Shown here: positions 1 to 9,149 of the stretch, one piece after another
Position numbering within the stretch: the first letter of the stretch is position 1
How the letters are laid out: every line of letters starts with the position of its first letter
DNA from: an uncultured Christensenella sp.
GTDB taxonomy: Bacteria; Bacillota; Clostridia; Christensenellales; UBA3700
Assembly (NCBI GenBank): GCA_910584975.1
Contig: CAJUEA010000002.1
Location: 69,153-133,152, forward strand
Reading direction: 5' to 3'
DNA length: 64,000 nucleotides
Made by a program: the position numbers and the translations under genes
Notes under the pieces: generated by a model
The model's input: the letters and a program-made list of their open reading frames with translations, nothing else
What the model was told of the DNA's origin: nothing
Databases searched by the model: none

Positions 1-2
1 TT

Positions 3-2429
3 TTATTTTACAACAAAATTAACCAATCTTTTTGGTATTACAATTTCTTTCACAATAGTTTTGCCTTCAATAAGTTTTGAGATAACCTCGCTGTTCTTTG
101 CAATTTCAACGATAGTCTTGTTGTCGCTATCTGATGGAACAATAATTTTATCTCTGTTTTTGCTGTTGATTTGCACTGCAAGCTCATATTCGTCTTTAAC
201 AAGATATTTGCTTTCTGCAACAGGGAAAGGCTTGTTTAGTACGGAACCTTTCTCGCCAATCATCTCGTGCAATTCTTCTGCAAAGCAAGGTGCAAATGGT
301 GCTAGCAATAACACTAGGTTATAGCAAGCGTTTTGGAATACGCCATAATTTTTGTTTTCAACTTGGTCATATTTGTAAAGTGCGTTTACAAGTTCCATAA
401 TTCTTGCAATGGCAGTGTTAAAGCTGAAAATCTCGGTGTCAGCAGTCACTTTTTGAATAGTTGAGTGAAGAACAAACATTAACTCTTTATCTTGCTTGCT
501 AAGCTCTTGCTTGCTTGCTTTTTGGCTGTACGCAGTTTTGACAATTCTTTCAACTCTATCCATAAATTTGGTTATTGATTCAATACCATTTTCATTCCAA
601 GGACCACCTTCAATGTAACTAAAGCCAAACATCAAATATAATCTGAATGCATCTGAACCAACTTTGCAAATAATATCGTCAGGGCTTACAACATTGCCTC
701 TTGATTTGCTCATTTTAAAGCCATCAGGTCCCAAAATTGTGCCTTGATGAACAAGTGAAGTGAATGGCTCGTCAAAATTCAAATAGCCTAAATCTCTCAA
801 TGCTTTTGTGAAAAATCTTGCATATAACAAATGCATACAAGCGTGTTCAGCACCACCAATATATTTGTCAACTGGTAGCATTTTATTGATTAAATCTGGG
901 TCAAATGCTTGTTTATCGTTTTTGGAATCAGGGTATCTCAAATAGTACCAAGAAGAACATACAAATGTGTCAAGAGTGTCTTCGTCTCTTTTTGCTGGTC
1001 TGCCACAAATAGGGCAAGTTGTGTTGATATATTCCTCACATTTTGCAAGAGGAGATTTGCCGTCTGGGGCAAAGTTTACATTGTATGGCAATTCAACTGG
1101 CAGTTGATCTTCAGGCACAGGGACATCTCCACAATGCTTGCAGTGAATGATTGGAATAGGACATCCCCAGTATCTTTGACGAGAAACAAGCCAGTCTCTC
1201 AAACGATAGTTGACTTTTTTGCCACCTTTGCCGATTTTTTCAAGTCTTTCAAGAATTGCGTTTATTGCTTGTTCTGAAGTCAAACCATCATCTTCTTCGC
1301 TGTTACACAAAACTCCATATTCGCAGTAAGGTAGCTCGTCATTGCCTTTTGGATTGCAAATTACTCTTGTTATTGGCAAATTGTATTTTGTTGCAAAAGC
1401 AAAGTCTCTTTCATCGTGAGAAGGCACGCCCATGACAGCACCAGTACCATAGCTGTAAAGCACATAGTCTGCTATCCAAATTGGAACTTTCTTGTTGTTT
1501 ATTGGGTTGATTGCATATGCCCCGATAAATACGCCTGTTTTTTCTCTTGTAGAACTCATTCTGTCAATTTCGCTGACTTTTGAGCACATATCTTTGTACT
1601 CCTCAACAGCAGCTTTGCAGTCGTCGCTAACAAGCTCGTTTACAAGTGGATGTTCTGGGGATAATACTACATATGAAACGCCGTGCAAAGTGTCTGCACG
1701 AGTTGTAAACACGCGGAAATTTCCACCATTTTCCAAAGCAAATTCAACTTCGCCACCAACAGACTTGCCAATCCAGTTTTTTTGCATTGCAATTGTTTTT
1801 GCAGGCCAGTCAAGCTTATCAAGTCCTTGCAACAATTCCTCTGCATAATCAGTGATTTTAAAGAACCATTGAGTAAGATTCTTTCTGATTACTGTGGATT
1901 TGCATCTTTCGCAACTGCCGTCAATAACTTGCTCGTTTGCAAGCACTGTTTGGCAGGAAGGACACCAGTTTACAGGTGCCTCTTTGCGATAAGCCAAGCC
2001 TTTTTTGAAAAGTTGAAGGAATATCCATTGAGTCCAACGATAATAGTCAGGAGTACAAGTTTTAATCTCGTAATCCCAATCAAAAGAACCACCTATTTTT
2101 TTAAGTTGTTCTTCCATTGTTTGAATATTTTTCAAAGTGCTGTCTTTTGGATGAATGCCTGTTTTAATAGCATAGTTTTCGGCAGGCAAACCAAAAGCGT
2201 CAAAGCCCATTGGCTCAAACACCTCATAGCCTTGCATGCGCTTAAATTTTGCAAAGCTGTCAGCTGGTCCGTAATTATACCAATGTCCTGCGTGCAGTTT
2301 GGCAGCTGATGGATAGGAAAACATTTCAAGCACATAGTATTTTTTGTTTATCGCCGATTTGTCAAAGCTATAAAGCTTTTCTTTATCCCACTTATCACGC
2401 CATTTTTTTTCAACTTGTAACATATCCAT
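3..2429 (-). CDS. leuS: Leucyl-tRNA synthetase
   Basis: Charges tRNA-Leu with leucine in the cytoplasm (class Ia synthetase). The 808-aa protein has the bacterial LeuRS length. The HIGH-type motif reads HAGH at residues 46-49, and KMSKS lies near residue 573 in the context [10 protein letters not shown]. Zinc-type cysteine pairs occur near residues 155-180 (CPSC...CERC) and in the middle (CKHC, CPIC). The CP1 editing domain lies between the two catalytic halves. The ATG at 2429 has a GGAG about 10 bases upstream. I looked for a T-box in the 490 bases upstream and saw no T-box terminal motif. The gene is complete: its stop is at positions 3-5 of the window. Confidence 0.98.
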   Translation of the reverse strand: MDMLQVEKKWRDKWDKEKLYSFDKSAINKKYYVLEMFSYPSAAKLHAGHWYNYGPADSFAKFKRMQGYEVFEPMGFDAFGLPAENYAIKTGIHPKDSTLKNIQTMEEQLKKIGGSFDWDYEIKTCTPDYYRWTQWIFLQLFKKGLAYRKEAPVNWCPSCQTVLANEQVIDGSCERCKSTVIRKNLTQWFFKITDYAEELLQGLDKLDWPAKTIAMQKNWIGKSVGGEVEFALENGGNFRVFTTRADTLHGVSYVVLSPEHPLVNELVSDDCKAAVEEYKDMCSKVSEIDRMSSTREKTGVFIGAYAINPINNKKVPIWIADYVLYSYGTGAVMGVPSHDERDFAFATKYNLPITRVICNPKGNDELPYCEYGVLCNSEEDDGLTSEQAINAILERLEKIGKGGKKVNYRLRDWLVSRQRYWGCPIPIIHCKHCGDVPVPEDQLPVELPYNVNFAPDGKSPLAKCEEYINTTCPICGRPAKRDEDTLDTFVCSSWYYLRYPDSKNDKQAFDPDLINKMLPVDKYIGGAEHACMHLLYARFFTKALRDLGYLNFDEPFTSLVHQGTILGPDGFKMSKSRGNVVSPDDIICKVGSDAFRLYLMFGFSYIEGGPWNENGIESITKFMDRVERIVKTAYSQKASKQELSKQDKELMFVLHSTIQKVTADTEIFSFNTAIARIMELVNALYKYDQVENKNYGVFQNACYNLVLLLAPFAPCFAEELHEMIGEKGSVLNKPFPVAESKYLVKDEYELAVQINSKNRDKIIVPSDSDNKTIVEIAKNSEVISKLIEGKTIVKEIVIPKRLVNFVVK

Positions 2430-2922
2430 AATGATTGCACTCCAATATAGTATTTTTGTCGTTAATTATTAATACTTAATAACTTTTTTTACACATTGCC
2501 AAAAATTTAATTTAAACTGTTAATTTGCATTTTTGAATTAAAATTTGAAAAATGTTTTACAAATACAAATCTTTTAAAGAGTATTAATAAATATATATAT
2601 TTTAATACAAGAATATGTAATTGTCAAGTATTATTATTTTTAAAAGCCTACAAAAACAATTTTTTTTGAGTAAATATGTGATGGGGAAGTATGAAAAAGG
2701 AAATATTTCTACTATATGTGGATAATTTGGCGATAAAAACATTTAGACTATACATATATGTTGTATGTCTACAATATGTGGACTATATTTTTCTAATACA
2801 TATTGGAAATTTAGGTGTTTTGTCAAATTTAGCATTGCTGATTTGAGTGGTATAATCTTTTTTTTAAATTGTATTGACTATTTTAAAAATAATGTGTATA
2901 ATTATTATGTATAGGAGTTTGT
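2430..2922. other. AT-rich divergent intergenic region
   Basis: This non-coding stretch lies between divergent leuS and the acyltransferase gene. It is very AT-rich. Around 2712-2790 it has several TATGTGGA- and TACAATATGTGG-like runs whose role I cannot assign. Its right end holds a strong promoter for the plus-strand gene (listed separately). I see no open frame or RNA gene in it. Confidence 0.6.
2874..2902 (+). promoter_or_regulatory. Sigma-A-type promoter for acyltransferase gene
   Basis: TTGACT at 2874-2879 is followed, after a 17-base spacer, by TATAAT at 2897-2902 preceded by TGTG. This is a near-consensus housekeeping promoter. Transcription would start near 2909, only a few bases before the ribosome-binding site AGGAG at 2913-2917, so the leader is very short. 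Confidence 0.8.
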
Positions 2923-4227
2923 ATGAACAGAATCAAAAATACTGAAGATTGGTTTAAACTTGACAATGCTTCAAAAATTTATCCATCTACTGGAAACACT
3001 AGGTGGAATGCTGTTTATCGAGTTTGTGCTGTTATGAAAGAGCGTGTTGACAGAGAGGCTTTGCAACAGGCTTTGGATGTGGTTATTGAAAGATTTCCTA
3101 CTTACAATGTTGTTTTAAGAAAAGGCTTTTTCTGGTACTTTTTGCAAGGTGCTACTATCAGACCTGTGGTAACACGCGAAAAAGATTATCCTTGCAAAAA
3201 ATTTGATATTATGAATAGGGAACCTCTTTTTAGGGTAATGTATTCGGGTAATAGGATTATGGCAGAGTTTTCGCATTGTATCAGTGACGGAAATGCAAGT
3301 ACAAACTTTTTGAACACTCTTATACTTAAGTATTTGCATATTTTAGGCAAAAAAGTGGACAGAGGCACGCTTTTGCATTACAATGACGCTCCAAAGGAAG
3401 AAGAGTTTGAGGATAGCTACAGCAGATATTATGACCCAAAAGGGGAAAAAACTCAGTTTGAAAACTATGGTGCTTATCATTTGCAAGGTGCAAAAGAGCT
3501 GAAAGGTGTGGTAAATGTTATTCACGGCGAGGTTGCAACAGACAAATTGCTTGCACTTAGTCATAGTGCAGGTGTGAGCCTTAATGAGTATATTTTGGGT
3601 GTGCTTGCCTATGTTTTGTATAACAAAAGGAAATACGATGCCGTAAACAAAAATTCCAAAAGACCAATTTCTGTGCAATATTCTGTTGATTTGAGGCATT
3701 ATTTTCCTTCATCAACACTAAGGATGTTTTCTGGCTTTGTAAACACAATTTTGCGTGAGACTTCTCACAAAGATATGACTTTTGATGAAATTTTGCAAGC
3801 AATGGTAAAAGAAAGTCGCGAGAGATGTACAAAAGAGAATTTCCAAAAATTTATAAACAGCAATTTCAGTTTTGAGAGAAACTGGCTGATAAGAATTGCT
3901 CCATTGTTCATCAAAAATCTTGCAATGAAAATTGCTTATTACAATCAAGCGGACAGGCTTAGCAGTTTGATTATTACAAATATGGGCAGAATGAATGTTC
4001 CTGCTGAATTTGCAGATTATATCGATAGGTATGAACTTATCATTGGACCACAAAAATATAACAATTCCACAATGACAATTTGCAGTTTTAACAACAAAAC
4101 AGTTTTTACTTTTGTAAAGACAATAAAAAGCTCTTATTTGGAAAGGGAATTTTTCAAGTTTTTGCAGGATCACGGCGTTGATGTTTTTACCAGTGGTAAC
4201 AATGGAGGACGAAAGTATGATAGATAA
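2923..4227 (+). CDS. Condensation-like (alcohol) acyltransferase family protein
   Basis: A 434-aa cytoplasmic protein that looks like the CoA-dependent acyltransferase/condensation fold. It has an HxxxDG-type active-site motif, HCISDG, near residue 111, preceded by the usual 'FPTYNVVLRKG' N-lobe segment. Relatives in Clostridia are commonly annotated as alcohol acetyltransferase, but donor and acceptor cannot be deduced here. It starts at an ATG with AGGAG six bases upstream and overlaps the next gene by 11 bases, so the two are translationally coupled. The acceptor may be a lipid or cell-envelope molecule, since its partner is a membrane protein (inference). Confidence 0.6.
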   Translation: MNRIKNTEDWFKLDNASKIYPSTGNTRWNAVYRVCAVMKERVDREALQQALDVVIERFPTYNVVLRKGFFWYFLQGATIRPVVTREKDYPCKKFDIMNREPLFRVMYSGNRIMAEFSHCISDGNASTNFLNTLILKYLHILGKKVDRGTLLHYNDAPKEEEFEDSYSRYYDPKGEKTQFENYGAYHLQGAKELKGVVNVIHGEVATDKLLALSHSAGVSLNEYILGVLAYVLYNKRKYDAVNKNSKRPISVQYSVDLRHYFPSSTLRMFSGFVNTILRETSHKDMTFDEILQAMVKESRERCTKENFQKFINSNFSFERNWLIRIAPLFIKNLAMKIAYYNQADRLSSLIITNMGRMNVPAEFADYIDRYELIIGPQKYNNSTMTICSFNNKTVFTFVKTIKSSYLEREFFKFLQDHGVDVFTSGNNGGRKYDR

Positions 4228-4927
4228 ATGTCCAAAATGCAATGTTAAAGTGGATAAGAACCTTACAAATTGCCCTTTATGTGGTGCATATATTGAAAGA
4301 GAGGAAGAGGATATCGATAGTCCTATCCCTAAGATAAATTATGCTTATCCAGTGGTGGATAAAAGTGTCGTTTGGCGCGAAATTGCTTTGCGTGTGGTCT
4401 TTTATATTTGTGTAATTTCCATCGGAATTTGTTTTTTGGTCAATTTTTTGGCGACTGAAAGAATCTTTTGGGCATATCATATTGTGTTCGGTTGGGTGGT
4501 TTTTTGGTTCACTTTAGGGCGTAGTTTGTTTTTCCATTTGGATATTAGAAAACAGATTTGTTGGTATAGCATTTTTGCATGTATAATTTGCTATTACATT
4601 CAGTGTATGATTTATCAAACAGTGCACATTACTGAGGCACAAAACTGGGCTTTGGTGTGGGCAATTCCAGCATTTTTGTTGGGTGGAATAGCCTTTTTGT
4701 TTGTGCTTATGTTGATTGGATATAAGGACTGGGTAAGATTTTCAATGCCACTTACTTCTATGTGTTTGGTGACAGCAGTTCCTGCAATAGCATCTGCTGC
4801 GCTGTATAGGCATGTGCATTTTATGATTTATATCTGTGTGGGTGTGGGTGTTATTAGCTTATTGCTAATGATGATAATTGGTAAGGACAAATATTTTTTG
4901 GAATTGAAAAAGAAATTTTTTATGTAA
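4217..4927 (+). CDS. Zinc-ribbon multi-pass membrane protein (DUF6320-like)
   Basis: The N-terminus is a short zinc ribbon with paired CPKC and CPLC motifs separated by about 10 residues. About 45 residues further on begin six or so hydrophobic segments filling the rest of the protein. The start ATG at 4217 is chosen over an upstream in-frame start because GGAGG lies at 4204-4208 and the protein then begins directly with the ribbon (MIDKCPKC). It overlaps the preceding acyltransferase gene by 11 bases. In other Clostridia such ribbon/membrane proteins sit beside this acyltransferase type, which suggests one functional unit; the activity is unknown. Confidence 0.65.
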   Translation: MIDKCPKCNVKVDKNLTNCPLCGAYIEREEEDIDSPIPKINYAYPVVDKSVVWREIALRVVFYICVISIGICFLVNFLATERIFWAYHIVFGWVVFWFTLGRSLFFHLDIRKQICWYSIFACIICYYIQCMIYQTVHITEAQNWALVWAIPAFLLGGIAFLFVLMLIGYKDWVRFSMPLTSMCLVTAVPAIASAALYRHVHFMIYICVGVGVISLLLMMIIGKDKYFLELKKKFFM

Positions 4928-4998
4928 ATGGTGGATTTTTATTAATTTGCATAAAAAAATTTATTTAATAGCCGATTTAAAAGGATTTTGAGGAAAAT

Positions 4999-5241
4999 AT
5001 GAAAAAATTATTAACTGCAATTTTTGTGCTTTTGTGTGGCATAGTAAGTTGCTTTTTTACTGTTTTTGCAGACAGTGGACAACCTAAAATAAACATTATG
5101 TTTATTGTGCTTACAAGTGTACTTGCTCCTATTTTGGTTGGAGTGGTTGTTTATTATGCTTGGCTTGCAAAAAAGCAGAGAACAAAAAAGCTTGATGGGG
5201 ATGAAAAAAGCACTATTGTGAGGGAGAATGATGATAAATAA
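4999..5241 (+). CDS. Small membrane protein, unknown function
   Basis: An 80-aa protein with an N-terminal signal-like hydrophobic stretch (residues about 4-24), a short loop, a second membrane segment (about 32-54) and a charged, lysine-rich cytoplasmic tail. A GAGG ribosome-binding site precedes the ATG. Its last 14 bases overlap maf, so it is the first gene of a small maf-mreB operon. I do not recognise the family. With mreB downstream it could be an envelope-associated protein, but that is only context. Confidence 0.6.
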   Translation: MKKLLTAIFVLLCGIVSCFFTVFADSGQPKINIMFIVLTSVLAPILVGVVVYYAWLAKKQRTKKLDGDEKSTIVRENDDK

Positions 5242-5794
5242 AAGGTTGATTTTGGCATCAAAATCCCCAAGAAGATATGATTTGTTAAGTCCGAATTTTG
5301 ATGAAACATTGGTGGTTGTGACTGATGTTGAGGAAAAATATAATTCCCAAGAGCCGGATAAAATTGTACAAGAACTCGCAAGGCTAAAGCTTAGCGATTT
5401 GCCACAAAAGTATTTTGACGATATTGTGGTTGCAGGTGATACAATAGTTTGGTATGAAGGTAAACTTTTTGGAAAGCCCAAGGATAAAGCTGATGCATTT
5501 GCAATGTTGAAAGAACTTTCAGGCAAATGTCATCAAGTGTATAGTGGTTATGCTGTTGCGTACAAGGGCAAAGTGGTTGTTGGGTGCGATAAATGTGATA
5601 TAATTTTTAAAAATCTGTCAGATTTAGTAATCTCAAAGTATATTGAAAGTGGCTCGCCAATGGATAAGGCAGGCAGTTACGGAGTGCAAGACGGAGTTGT
5701 TGTGGATAGCTTTAAAGGAGATATAAATACAATTATTGGTTTGCCGTTGGATAAAATTTTAAAGGTATGTAAGGAGCTTTTGGCTAATGGATAA
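5228..5794 (+). CDS. maf: Maf-type nucleoside triphosphate pyrophosphatase
   Basis: A house-cleaning nucleotide pyrophosphatase that hydrolyses non-canonical or modified (d)NTPs; historically linked to septum control. The 188-aa protein has the N-terminal LASKSPRR motif, the catalytic Asp segment VAGDTIVW and the C-terminal DKAGSYGVQD motif typical of the family. The start is the first of two tandem ATG codons, overlapping the preceding small membrane protein by 14 bases; the second ATG is equally possible. It overlaps mreB by 8 bases. The maf-(radC)-mreB order is a known Firmicutes arrangement; radC is absent here. Confidence 0.92.
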   Translation: MMINKRLILASKSPRRYDLLSPNFDETLVVVTDVEEKYNSQEPDKIVQELARLKLSDLPQKYFDDIVVAGDTIVWYEGKLFGKPKDKADAFAMLKELSGKCHQVYSGYAVAYKGKVVVGCDKCDIIFKNLSDLVISKYIESGSPMDKAGSYGVQDGVVVDSFKGDINTIIGLPLDKILKVCKELLANG

Positions 5795-6770
5795 AATTTG
5801 TTTAAGTGTTGATATTGGTAGTAAAAACATTGTGATTGCAAACAAGGAGTCACAAGTTATTCTTAATGAGCCAAGTGTTGTTGCAACAGCAAATGTCAAC
5901 AGCAAGTATTCGTATGTTGCTTGTGGTGCAGAGGCTACAAAAAGCATGCAAAATATTGAGCCGATTAAAAACGGCAGCATTTGCAATGTTGAGGCGTTTG
6001 TTTTTATGATGAAATCTTTTATCAATCGCTTGGCACCAAGAAAATTTTTGAAAAATTATACAAGTGTGAATGTAAGTGTTTCTTGTGGGCTGACAAACAT
6101 TGAAAAAAGAGTTATTGAAGACGCATTTTATAAAGCAGGTGTAACTGAGGTTGTAATCATTGAATCTCCACTTAGCGTAAAAGCAATAAACAGCGATAAA
6201 GCTATGTTTTTGATTAATATTGGTGCAGATAACACAGAAATTGCGCTTGTTAGCGATGACGGAATTATCAATGGTTGCTCTATCGATGTTGGTGGCAGTG
6301 ATATTGACGAGGCAATTTTTGACTATGTAGGGGACAAGTATCGCCTTGTTGTCAATCAACTTTATTGTGAGGACATTAAACTTGGGCTTGCAAGTTTGGA
6401 GCCAAACAACCTGTCTACAATTGTTGTAAAAGGAGATAAAGTTACAAGCAGCACCCCTAATGAAGTCAAACTTACTGCAACAGAACTAAAACCATTGGTG
6501 CAAGGTGTAATCAACAAAATTATTGAGGTTGCAGCATCAATTATGATGATGATTCCAAAATCTTATCAATATATCGTTGAGCAAAATGGCATTTATCTTG
6601 CCGGTGGAACAAGCAAACTGCCTGGAATAGCAGAGTATTTCAAGGATAATTTGTTTGTGGATGTAAAAATTATTGACGAGCCTGATTTGGTTGTTGCACA
6701 AGGTGGCAGTAAATTTTTCTATGACAACGGCAAACTTGCAAGAATGTTGAATATAGACAATTTGAATTAA
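5787..6770 (+). CDS. mreB: MreB-family actin-like protein
   Basis: A bacterial actin homologue organising cell-wall elongation at the inner membrane face. The 327-aa protein shows the phosphate-1 motif SVDIGSKN at the N-terminus, phosphate-2 LINIGADNTEIAL in the middle and the adenosine-type motif YLAGGTSKLPGI near residue 275. It is slightly shorter and more divergent than canonical MreB (about 335-345 aa). The start overlaps maf by 8 bases. The usual partners mreC and mreD do not follow; the next feature is a tRNA. It could be a divergent MreB paralogue (Mbl/MreBH-like) rather than the main copy. Confidence 0.85.
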   Translation: MDKICLSVDIGSKNIVIANKESQVILNEPSVVATANVNSKYSYVACGAEATKSMQNIEPIKNGSICNVEAFVFMMKSFINRLAPRKFLKNYTSVNVSVSCGLTNIEKRVIEDAFYKAGVTEVVIIESPLSVKAINSDKAMFLINIGADNTEIALVSDDGIINGCSIDVGGSDIDEAIFDYVGDKYRLVVNQLYCEDIKLGLASLEPNNLSTIVVKGDKVTSSTPNEVKLTATELKPLVQGVINKIIEVAASIMMMIPKSYQYIVEQNGIYLAGGTSKLPGIAEYFKDNLFVDVKIIDEPDLVVAQGGSKFFYDNGKLARMLNIDNLN

Positions 6771-6909
6771 TTTTTAATAAAATTTTGCCATTAATTAGCA
6801 TTAATCTGCAATATTTGTTGCAAAAAAATGAAATCTAATTAAAAAAGTATTGCATTATAATATTTAAATCGTAATTAAATATGAAAAAATTGCTTTTTAA
6901 GCAATTTAT

Positions 6910-6996
6910 GCGGGAGTGGCGGAACAGGCAGACGCGCAGGTTTCAGGTACCTGTGATGACAACATTGTGTGGGTTCAAATCCCATCTCCCGCACCA
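6910..6996 (+). tRNA. tRNA-Leu (anticodon CAG)
   Basis: A class II tRNA of 87 bases including an encoded CCA end. The acceptor arms GCGGGAG and CTCCCGC pair; the anticodon stem CAGGT/ACCTG encloses the loop TTCAGGT, giving anticodon CAG. There is a long variable arm, then a T arm GTGGG/CCCAT with loop TTCAAAT. A perfect 9-bp hairpin with a 3-base loop (6887-6907) sits just before the mature 5' end in the precursor. TATAAT at 6856-6861 may be its -10 box. Confidence 0.97.
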
Positions 6997-7021
6997 TAGT
7001 TAGCTGATATTACACAGGGAA

Positions 7022-7306
7022 TTGCATATCAATTATACGAATAACTCAAAAAGTGAGGCTATAAATGAGGCTATAAACGCGAATGAGGCTATAAATGAGG
7101 CTATAAAAAATAATCAGCTTAATAATGCTTTAACTAAATTGCTAAATACAATAAAGGATAATCCGGGGATAAAAATTGCAACACTGCAAGACAATTTGAA
7201 ACTTTCAAGGGCAACTATACAAAGACAAGTAAAGCAATTGATTGAAATGGGGTTGGTTGTTTACAATGGCAGCAATAAAACAGGTGGTTATTTTGTTGTT
7301 AAATAA
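7022..7306 (+). pseudogene. Relic of RecG-like/AlbA-domain ATP-binding regulator: linker and C-terminal winged helix
   Basis: An open frame of 94 codons beginning only with a TTG that lacks a properly spaced ribosome-binding site. The N-terminal part repeats the units NEAINEAI (DNA direct repeats at about 7053-7110), a linker typical of large clostridial AlbA/RecG-like ATP-binding proteins between the main domain and the C-terminal winged helix. The last 60 residues form such a helix-turn-helix (SRATIQRQVKQLIEMG). The large N-terminal domain is missing and the frame starts 26 bases after tRNA-Leu, so I read it as the 3' remnant of an inserted or deleted gene. It could still be a short expressed DNA-binding protein. 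Confidence 0.6.
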
Positions 7307-7382
7307 ACATTAGCTATGTTTTATAAATTAAATAATTATGCACTTAATAAATAGTCATTTAATTTGTTTTTATTAGGTACAC

Positions 7383-7430
7383 AAAAAAGTCTAAATCTAA
7401 CAATAAGTTTGATTTGGACTTTTTGTTTTT
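7383..7430 (+). terminator. Rho-independent terminator-like hairpin
   Basis: Arms AAAAAGTCTAAATC and GATTTGGACTTTTT (one G-T pair) enclose a 13-base loop and are followed by TGTTTTTTGG. It would end transcription from the tRNA-Leu/relic side before the padR operon. Confidence 0.6.
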
Positions 7431-7593
7431 TGGCAGTAGCAAAGGAGATTGCAGTGCATATATAGACAAATATTTAATGTTGGTGTGATAGTATAAGTCT
7501 TGTTTTTATAAAAAGTAAAATTGCTATTAAACATAATCAAATAAAAGTTTTGTGTGGTATTTTTAGGCTTTGTGATTTTTTTATAATTTTTGG

Positions 7594-7631
7594 TTGACAA
7601 AAGTGATTTTTAATGTTACTATTAGTAATAT
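7594..7631 (+). promoter_or_regulatory. padR promoter with overlapping operator palindrome
   Basis: TTGACA (7594-7599), 17-base spacer, TACTAT (7617-7622). The -10 box lies inside a perfect inverted repeat TTACTA-T-TAGTAA (7616-7628), which extends to 9-bp arms with one mismatch (7613-7631). A palindrome over the -10 box in front of a PadR-type gene suggests negative autoregulation. Confidence 0.7.
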
Positions 7632-7642
7632 AGGAGGGGAAA

Positions 7643-8182
7643 ATGGAAAAGATAATTTTGGGATTATTGTTGCTGCAAGCAAGAACAATTTATGAATTGA
7701 GAAAACGCATAAATGAAGGTTTAAATTTGATGTATAGTTGCAGTATGGGTAGTATTCAAGCAGCTATCAAAAAACTTTTGAAAGGTGGCTGTATTGTTTT
7801 TGATGAAAGGATTGAGAATGGCAAAGTTAAAAAATTGTATAGCATAACGCTTGAAGGGAAAAGACAATTTGATTTGTGGGTAAAAAGTTCTATTGACATT
7901 GGCACGGCAAAAAATCCTGAATTATCCAAAATCTACTTTATGGGGTTTGCTGATAAAGAAACTCGAATAAAACTAATCGAAAAGCATATTGACGATTTAA
8001 AAATTGTGTATTCTGATTTGGAAAAAATTTGCAGTGAAGGAGATGTGTTATCAAAAGATATGCAAGAAAACGAAATATTTTATTTTCAACTGCAAACTGC
8101 AATATACGGCCGAGACTTAATGCAATTCAATATTGAATGGTATAAAAAATTATTAAAAAACATCAAGGAGCAAATAAAATGA
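7643..8182 (+). CDS. PadR-family transcriptional regulator
   Basis: A 179-aa DNA-binding repressor-type protein. The N-terminal winged helix (residues 1-75) shows the PadR pattern: a leading 'ILGLLLL' helix, then 'TIYELRKRI', then 'GSIQAAIKKLLKGGCI' and the wing 'KKLYSITLEGKRQFDLW'. The C-terminal half is a helical Vir-like dimerisation domain. The ATG has AGGAGG upstream. It overlaps the hydrolase gene by 4 bases (ATGA), so the pair is co-transcribed. It is probably autoregulated through the palindrome over its own -10 box; the inducer is unknown. Confidence 0.88.
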   Translation: MEKIILGLLLLQARTIYELRKRINEGLNLMYSCSMGSIQAAIKKLLKGGCIVFDERIENGKVKKLYSITLEGKRQFDLWVKSSIDIGTAKNPELSKIYFMGFADKETRIKLIEKHIDDLKIVYSDLEKICSEGDVLSKDMQENEIFYFQLQTAIYGRDLMQFNIEWYKKLLKNIKEQIK

Positions 8183-8970
8183 AAAGTTTAATTTTAGAAA
8201 ATTCACCTATTACATATTATATTGACGATACAGCAAACAATGATTGGATTGTTTTTATTCATGCAGCTTTTGTTGACCACAGAATGTTTGAAAAGCAATT
8301 TGCTTATTTTTCAGGCAAGTATAATTTGCTTGCAGTGGATCTTTTAGGACATGGTAATTCAATCAATGCAAAAAAAGGCGATAACATCTCCAAAATGTCC
8401 AATTGGATAAATCAAATTTTTGAAAAACACAATATTGCAATAGCTCACTTTGTGGGAGTTTCCTTGGGTTCAGTTTTTGCACAAGATTTTGCAAATAAAT
8501 ATGAAAACAAAGTGTTGTCACTTGCTTGTTTTGGTGGCTATGATATCAATAATTTTGATGTTAAAAAGCAATCAGCTAACTCCAAAGAACAAATTAAAAT
8601 GATGTTTAAGGCAATGTTTTCTATTAAAGGGTTTGCAGAAGATAACAAAAAAATCTCTGCTTATACAAGCGAGGCTCAAGAGGAATTTTATAATTTGAAT
8701 TTGCAATTTAAGAAAAAGTCATTTAAGTATTTGGCAGGATTGCAAAAGCTTGTCAATAAGTATCCATCAAAACAAAGACGATATAAATTGCTAGTTGGTT
8801 GTGGCGAGCACGATATCCCAATGGAAATTGAAATTGTAAATGAGTGGGCAGCAAATGAAAATTGCGACAAAGTTATATTGCAAGGCGCAGGACATTGCGC
8901 AAATATGGATACTCCAAATGAATTTAATATTTGCTTGGAAGAATTTTTGCAAAAATGTAATAAAAAATAA
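8179..8970 (+). CDS. Alpha/beta hydrolase
   Basis: A 263-aa cytoplasmic alpha/beta-hydrolase-fold enzyme. The nucleophile elbow GVSLGS puts Ser at residue 95. The catalytic Asp is probably in GEHDIP (near 212) and the His in GAGHCAN (near 240); an HAAF oxyanion-loop segment precedes. No signal peptide is present. It is co-transcribed with the PadR regulator by a 4-base overlap, which suggests it handles a small compound sensed by that regulator, perhaps an ester or phenolic conjugate. Substrate cannot be assigned; haloperoxidase-like or lactonase activities are equally possible. Confidence 0.82.
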   Translation: MKSLILENSPITYYIDDTANNDWIVFIHAAFVDHRMFEKQFAYFSGKYNLLAVDLLGHGNSINAKKGDNISKMSNWINQIFEKHNIAIAHFVGVSLGSVFAQDFANKYENKVLSLACFGGYDINNFDVKKQSANSKEQIKMMFKAMFSIKGFAEDNKKISAYTSEAQEEFYNLNLQFKKKSFKYLAGLQKLVNKYPSKQRRYKLLVGCGEHDIPMEIEIVNEWAANENCDKVILQGAGHCANMDTPNEFNICLEEFLQKCNKK

Positions 8971-8995
8971 TAAGTGATTTAGTATTTTTTTAAAG

Positions 8996-9070
8996 ATATC
9001 AATACGCAAAGTTTGAGATTTTTCCTTTTATTACAAAGTGTAGTAATCTGATAAGGGGAAGAAAGACTTT
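8996..9070 (+). repeat. Degenerate copy of dispersed intergenic repeat
   Basis: The segment around 9000-9028 (AATACGCAAAGTTTGAGATTT and following) resembles the left part of the repeat at 11947-12029 (AAAACGCAATATTTGAGATTT). The right palindromic half found in the other copies is not recognisable here. I read it as a decayed or partial copy. The 180-base gap that contains it has no other feature. Confidence 0.4.
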
Positions 9071-9149
9071 AATTTGCTTATTGATATCTTTTGTTTTGTA
9101 TTAGATTAATATTTTACTTTAGCTGTTAAAATATGTTTGCAAAAGCTAA

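Noticed and set aside
1683..2309. Long plus-strand open frame of 208 codons
   Set aside because: It lies antisense to leuS, lacks a ribosome-binding site, and its composition is what the complement of a real gene gives.
2430..2922. T-box riboswitch upstream of leuS (and similarly upstream of alaS and lysS)
   Set aside because: No T-box terminal sequence, specifier-type stem or antiterminator pair could be found in any of the three leaders.
7053..7110. Tandem GAGGCTATAAA repeats as a CRISPR or satellite
   Set aside because: The units are short, directly adjacent, have no spacers and stay in one reading frame coding NEAI repeats.
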